Source of the DNA: a virus
Virus record (IMG/VR): IMGVR_UViG_3300025141_000518
Location: 1 to 29,555 of that record
Reading direction: 5' to 3' (one strand)
DNA: 29,555 nt
Shown here: one piece after another, positions 25,937-29,555 of the stretch
How the letters are laid out: each line of letters begins with the position of its first letter
Numbering within the stretch: the first letter of the stretch is position 1
Made by a program: the position numbers and the translations under genes
Notes under the pieces: generated by a model
Database searches by the model: none
What the model saw: only the letters and a program-made list of their open reading frames with translations
Told to the model about the DNA's origin: nothing

Positions 25937-27428
25937 AATTTTCCATTGGATATGCTTTTTCATAATCTTTAGGTCTTATAATATGTAAATTTTCTTTGGT
26001 TCTTGTTGCACCTACATAAAATAATCTTGTTTCATCATCAGGGTTTTTTCTAAATGATCTATTTGTATTAGTAGTTAGATCAGTTAATAAAACTACATTA
26101 GGTCGTTCTCCACCTTTAACACTGTGTATAGTAGATAAATGAATTCTTGGATTTGCTTTTAAATTTTCACCATTTCTACGCATACTTCTAATGTAATTTT
26201 TTCTTCTAAAATTTAAATCATCAAATGCTTCATACCAAACTGCATCAGTTTTTAATCCATAGTCTTTTAATTGAGATAAATTATAATAACTTTCTTTAGC
26301 CATTCCTTTAAGTTTTATTTTAGTTGCATGTTTAGGAGTCATATAACTATATATTCTTTCTACTTGTTTATAATTTAATGGAGTTCCTTTTCTTGCTAAC
26401 TCCCAATCTGCGGCAGCTTCTGATGCATCTTTCTCTGGCATTTTTTTAAATCTATTTTCAAAATACCAACCTCGTTCTCTTATTTCATCTTCTATATTAT
26501 CTAACATGTGACGAGTTCTCGATAAAACATACCACTCACCTGAAGACATATCTAAATCTTTTATATCATCGTGAAATTTTAAAGACCCTTGATGATCTCG
26601 CGGCGCCCATTCTTTATATCTTCTATTAGAAACTCTCTTAATAATACCTAAAGCAAAATCATGAATAGCTCTTGGTATTCTTCTTGATTGTGTAAGATTT
26701 AAAAGTTTTCCTGTTTGTGCAATAAAAGAATCTACATCAGCACCAGCCCATCTAAATATTGCTTGGTCATCATCGCCGGCGATAAAAGAATCTTCTGTAT
26801 TATTCCATATTTTTTTAGCCATGTCCCATTGCATTAAAGATAGATCTTGTGCTTCATCAATAAATACAACATCAAATTTAGGACACTTGTCTGATTTAAT
26901 AAACTCTAATATCATGTCATTATAATCTTTAAGAACGTTTTCTTTTTTATATCTTTCTAATTCATGGGCTAAATGAACTAAAGTTTTGTATTCCACTTCT
27001 GTATTATGTTCTCCCATTTTTAATTGTTGCTCTAGTGTTATATTTCTAAGTTTAGCTAAATGAATAAGTCTTAAGTAATCACTTTTAGTTGTAAATATAC
27101 CAGTCTCTTGATCATCAAATTCATTATAATCTAAAAAAATATTTAATTTGTTACCTAGATCTTCGTAATGTCTTTTCTGCATTACTTGATCTTTATTGTA
27201 TCCAAGTTTTCTAAATGCTAATGAGTGTAAAGTTCTAAAATAAGGAAGGTCATCTTCTGTATAATTAAATTTATCCATTGCTCTTCCTTTAGCTTCGTTG
27301 GCAGCTTTCTTGGTAAAAGCAAAGTATCCTATTTTGTCAGGATCAGTATCTTTTAAATAATCTTGTACTTTATTTAATAAAGTATATGTTTTTCCTGTAC
27401 CTGGTGGTCCTAATACAATTGTTTTCAT
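25929..27428 (-). CDS. UvrD/Rep-like superfamily 1 DNA helicase
   Basis: The 499-aa product is a compact SF1 helicase that would unwind DNA for replication or recombination. Motifs: Walker A GPPGTGKT (7-14), Ia FAFTKKAANEAKGR (37-50), TLHSLA (66-71), DEAQDLS (191-197), motif III GDDDQAIFRWAGA (218-230), LTQSRRIPR, then HLSTIHSVKGGE and LFYVGATRTKENLHI near the C-terminus (motifs V and VI). It is shorter than UvrD (about 720 aa), as in phage versions. Overlaps: four bases with the 298-aa gene and eight with DUF3310. It is placed between the primase-like gene and the polymerase. Confidence 0.9.
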   Translation of the reverse strand: MKTIVLGPPGTGKTYTLLNKVQDYLKDTDPDKIGYFAFTKKAANEAKGRAMDKFNYTEDDLPYFRTLHSLAFRKLGYNKDQVMQKRHYEDLGNKLNIFLDYNEFDDQETGIFTTKSDYLRLIHLAKLRNITLEQQLKMGEHNTEVEYKTLVHLAHELERYKKENVLKDYNDMILEFIKSDKCPKFDVVFIDEAQDLSLMQWDMAKKIWNNTEDSFIAGDDDQAIFRWAGADVDSFIAQTGKLLNLTQSRRIPRAIHDFALGIIKRVSNRRYKEWAPRDHQGSLKFHDDIKDLDMSSGEWYVLSRTRHMLDNIEDEIRERGWYFENRFKKMPEKDASEAAADWELARKGTPLNYKQVERIYSYMTPKHATKIKLKGMAKESYYNLSQLKDYGLKTDAVWYEAFDDLNFRRKNYIRSMRRNGENLKANPRIHLSTIHSVKGGERPNVVLLTDLTTNTNRSFRKNPDDETRLFYVGATRTKENLHIIRPKDYEKAYPMENYE

Positions 27429-28321
27429 TTTAATAAATCTTCTACGTTTTTTCTAATACTAGTTTTAAATTTAATTTCATCAGAACTGAGCTTATGATGA
27501 GCAATGGGGTCTACCATTTCATACTCTCTGTACTTTTCATGAAAATCAAACCACGATTCTTTCCATCTGTTTCCATTGAGATTATTTTTGAATTGCCATC
27601 CAGTTATTGTAACATATTCTATTAAACTACTTTCGTAATTACCTTGTTCTGGATATATTTTAGAAAAAAACTCTTCTTCGTTTATTTTTAAAGTATTAAC
27701 AAATTTTAAAAAAATAGTTTTAAACTCTTTACCATCTACATGATGAGCATCCATCCGTGGGTCAATGCGTGGTCTATATCCTTGACTTTTTTTCCATTCT
27801 ATTTTTGGTGAGGCAATTGCATTCTTTAAAGCTTGCATTACTGCAGGTTTGGGTAAAGCACTTTCATGAACCAAACCAGTTTGACCCGGAAAACAAATAC
27901 ATCTAGCAACAGAAAAATTAAACATTTTACCAGAACCTATGTCTTCCATTAATTCTGTATAAGGAGTTCCATCTGGATTAGTAAAACTTACTTTACGATC
28001 TACCACCCTAAATGTTTGCCTTCGAGAAAAAGTAGGTTTCTCTGTCCAAAACTCAAAAGTTTTTTCTCCAAAAACAGGACCGAGTACAGTTTTTATTTCA
28101 TATATTTTATCCCTATTAGCATGCCAAATATCTTGCACCATATTTGGTTTTAAAGGAGAATAATAATATTTATCCATCATTTCTTTCATATATTTTTCGT
28201 CGTCTCCTGTTAGAACATGTCCTTCAAACCATAATTTTTTTCGCTCGTGAAATAATTTATAACAAGCATTCTTGTATTGAGGTTCGCTACCCCATATTGA
28301 AAATTTTTCTAGTTTAGCCAT
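27425..28321 (-). CDS. Unknown replication-block protein (298 aa)
   Basis: The 298-aa product begins MAKLEKFSIWGSEPQYKNA and has a helical region with MMDKYYYSPLKPNMV, then beta-rich segments (VFGEKTFEFWTEKP, FRVVDRKVSF) and FNFSVARCICFPG. The C-terminal half carries RMDAHHVDGKEFKTIFLKFV, an HH-D motif, and NGNRWKESWFDFHEKY. The combination of NPDG, NFSVARC and preceding KYYYSP loosely recalls DUF3223, but I cannot assign it. It is coupled to primase (TAATG) and helicase (ATGA), so participation in replication is likely. Function unresolved; a nuclease or accessory subunit is possible. Confidence 0.65.
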   Translation of the reverse strand: MAKLEKFSIWGSEPQYKNACYKLFHERKKLWFEGHVLTGDDEKYMKEMMDKYYYSPLKPNMVQDIWHANRDKIYEIKTVLGPVFGEKTFEFWTEKPTFSRRQTFRVVDRKVSFTNPDGTPYTELMEDIGSGKMFNFSVARCICFPGQTGLVHESALPKPAVMQALKNAIASPKIEWKKSQGYRPRIDPRMDAHHVDGKEFKTIFLKFVNTLKINEEEFFSKIYPEQGNYESSLIEYVTITGWQFKNNLNGNRWKESWFDFHEKYREYEMVDPIAHHKLSSDEIKFKTSIRKNVEDLLK

Positions 28322-29555
28322 TAGAAAGGTACCTCCTCTTTTAGTTTCTTTTGTGTAAATTGATCTTCTACTTTGTCAAATATTTCTACTTTCATAACCG
28401 ATGGTTTCTTTTTACCAATAACCATTCTTCCCTCATCACATCCACAATGTTCTTTTAACATCTGTTGAGTAACTTGATAGTCTTCCTTCCATTTTTTCTT
28501 AGTTAAATGTCCATGAAAGAATCTATGAAATGTAAACACATGCTTGCCATCTTCAGTATAAACTGCTCCATTTAAAATATCTTTTTTAGTAACTGATCCA
28601 ATTGATCTTTGAATACAGTAATCTTCTAAATGATTACCTAGTTGATCTATCTTAGAAGAGCCAACTGGTGCCTCTACTTCTTCAATTGCTTGTAGAAGTT
28701 GATCAACATATGATTCAAATTCTTTTGTAGTAACTCTTTTCGGTTTTTTATTTATTTGTTTTGCTACCGTTCTTCTAAATAATCTTTGTTCCATTAGATA
28801 ATCTATTGTATCTAACTTAACTCTTTCTCCATCTACATTGACCCAATAATAAGGTTCATCTAATAAAATTTTTTGTAAATCAGTAAGTGAAGGAAAGACT
28901 GATTCTCCTCCTATACCAAATTCTCTAGTTCTACATAAATTTTTATCACAATGATTACACATCGGCTCTTCATTGCATTTAAAACCTAAATCTTTTCCAT
29001 CATTAAATTTTATTTTACCTTGAACTATTTTATCTTCTAGTGGTCCTTCAGGATGTTTTTCAAAATATTTATAATTAAAAGCATTTATTTTTGATTGCCA
29101 ATTTTCTGGCCACTTTCTTTTTGCATATTGTATATATTGATAAATTATCCTGTCTCTTCCATCTTTAATGTCTGTTTGTGTTAATGATTCTAAACAAGGA
29201 GGCCCGTCAGAAAATTCTGATTCGGGCCTCTCTACTTTTATGGAACCAACATCTAGTTGTTTTACATTTTTATAGATCCCATAAAATTCTTCTAAACTTG
29301 CTGCGGTACCATCCTCTTTAAATGCATACCTGGTTGTATTATCCCCATTAAAATATGGTAAATTTAAAAAATTTCCGGTATCATCTTGCGATTTTAATTC
29401 TATTTGTTTTGGAAATACTTCTGCTCCTCCATAACCCAATACTGCACTGATAGATAAAAGTTTATCTCTTACTATTTTTGCTTCTACTGGAACTTCAGTA
29501 AATAAAAATACATGAGCCCCTCCCGATTTAGATCGGAATACTACCAATGGTAGTT
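28321..29555 (-). CDS. Archaeo-eukaryotic-type primase, N-terminus cut by window edge
   Basis: Translation is open to the right edge; the visible part starts LPLVVFRSKSGGAHVFLF, where RSKSGGAH is a catalytic-core motif of AEP/TOTE-type primases, so the true start lies outside. About 410 codons remain: the primase C-half (KSQDDTGNFLNLPYFNGD), a Cys-rich segment FKCNEEPMCNHCDKNLCR likely binding zinc, and a helical domain with KKPKRVTTKEFESYVDQLLQ. The last about 100 residues resemble a small helix-strand domain. It would synthesise primers for the polymerase, which lies three genes downstream in the same unit. Confidence 0.8.
   Translation of the reverse strand, partial: LPLVVFRSKSGGAHVFLFTEVPVEAKIVRDKLLSISAVLGYGGAEVFPKQIELKSQDDTGNFLNLPYFNGDNTTRYAFKEDGTAASLEEFYGIYKNVKQLDVGSIKVERPESEFSDGPPCLESLTQTDIKDGRDRIIYQYIQYAKRKWPENWQSKINAFNYKYFEKHPEGPLEDKIVQGKIKFNDGKDLGFKCNEEPMCNHCDKNLCRTREFGIGGESVFPSLTDLQKILLDEPYYWVNVDGERVKLDTIDYLMEQRLFRRTVAKQINKKPKRVTTKEFESYVDQLLQAIEEVEAPVGSSKIDQLGNHLEDYCIQRSIGSVTKKDILNGAVYTEDGKHVFTFHRFFHGHLTKKKWKEDYQVTQQMLKEHCGCDEGRMVIGKKKPSVMKVEIFDKVEDQFTQKKLKEEVPF

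Overview
The window is a contiguous piece of a marine tailed double-stranded DNA phage (Caudoviricetes). The hallmark genes are a TerL-type terminase, a P22-like portal, a family A DNA polymerase with proofreading domain, an archaeo-eukaryotic-type primase, a UvrD-like helicase, DUF3310, a PD-(D/E)XK exonuclease and a small terminase-like protein. Base composition is AT-rich, and many small proteins resemble those of uncultured marine phages and pelagiphages. A low-GC marine alphaproteobacterial host such as SAR11 is my inference, not something the sequence proves. No integrase, tRNA or CRISPR array was recognised.

Layout: nearly everything is read leftwards (minus strand) in tightly packed, often TAATG- or ATGA-coupled genes. 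From right to left: 29.5-23.8 kb is the replication block (primase, unknown 298-aa protein, helicase, DUF3310, DNA polymerase). 23.8-20.4 kb is a train of small membrane, zinc-ribbon, Cys-rich and basic proteins. 20.0-16.0 kb holds an RHH-like protein, a zinc-finger protein, a LAGLIDADG endonuclease, two paralogous 2OG-Fe(II) oxygenases flanking an exonuclease, and a glycosyltransferase. 16.0-10.0 kb is an accessory/regulatory region. 9.8 kb to the left edge is the packaging and virion block (TerL, two large unknown proteins, portal, holin-like protein, small basic proteins). The capsid gene is probably beyond the left edge.

The accessory region at 10-16 kb is the unusual part. It contains the plus-strand genes (a five-gene island at 12.8-14.1 kb ending in a Gp88-family protein, and the small terminase at 14.9 kb), divergent promoter pairs with shared octamer motifs, and a roughly 580-bp GC-richer stretch (12.14-12.73 kb) with no convincing gene. 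A near-consensus promoter reads into that stretch, which is filled with alternating inverted GATC heptamers and short hairpins. Around it lie four arrays of a degenerate 7-bp repeat, AAGCNNC. Two of these arrays supply the -35 box of a downstream promoter and one forms the 3' end of a VRR-NUC-type nuclease gene. A second 7-bp family (GRTCCNT) is scattered inside at least five core genes. Just right of the small terminase, 15.77-15.98 kb is a cluster of palindromes and six ATGTCC sites.

How the genes probably work together: primase, helicase and polymerase replicate the genome; exonuclease and VRR-NUC process DNA; oxygenases and glycosyltransferase probably modify DNA, protein or host surface; terminase and portal package DNA; the holin-like protein and membrane proteins probably contribute to lysis. 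Several virion-block proteins share a short Gly-Gly motif whose role is unknown.
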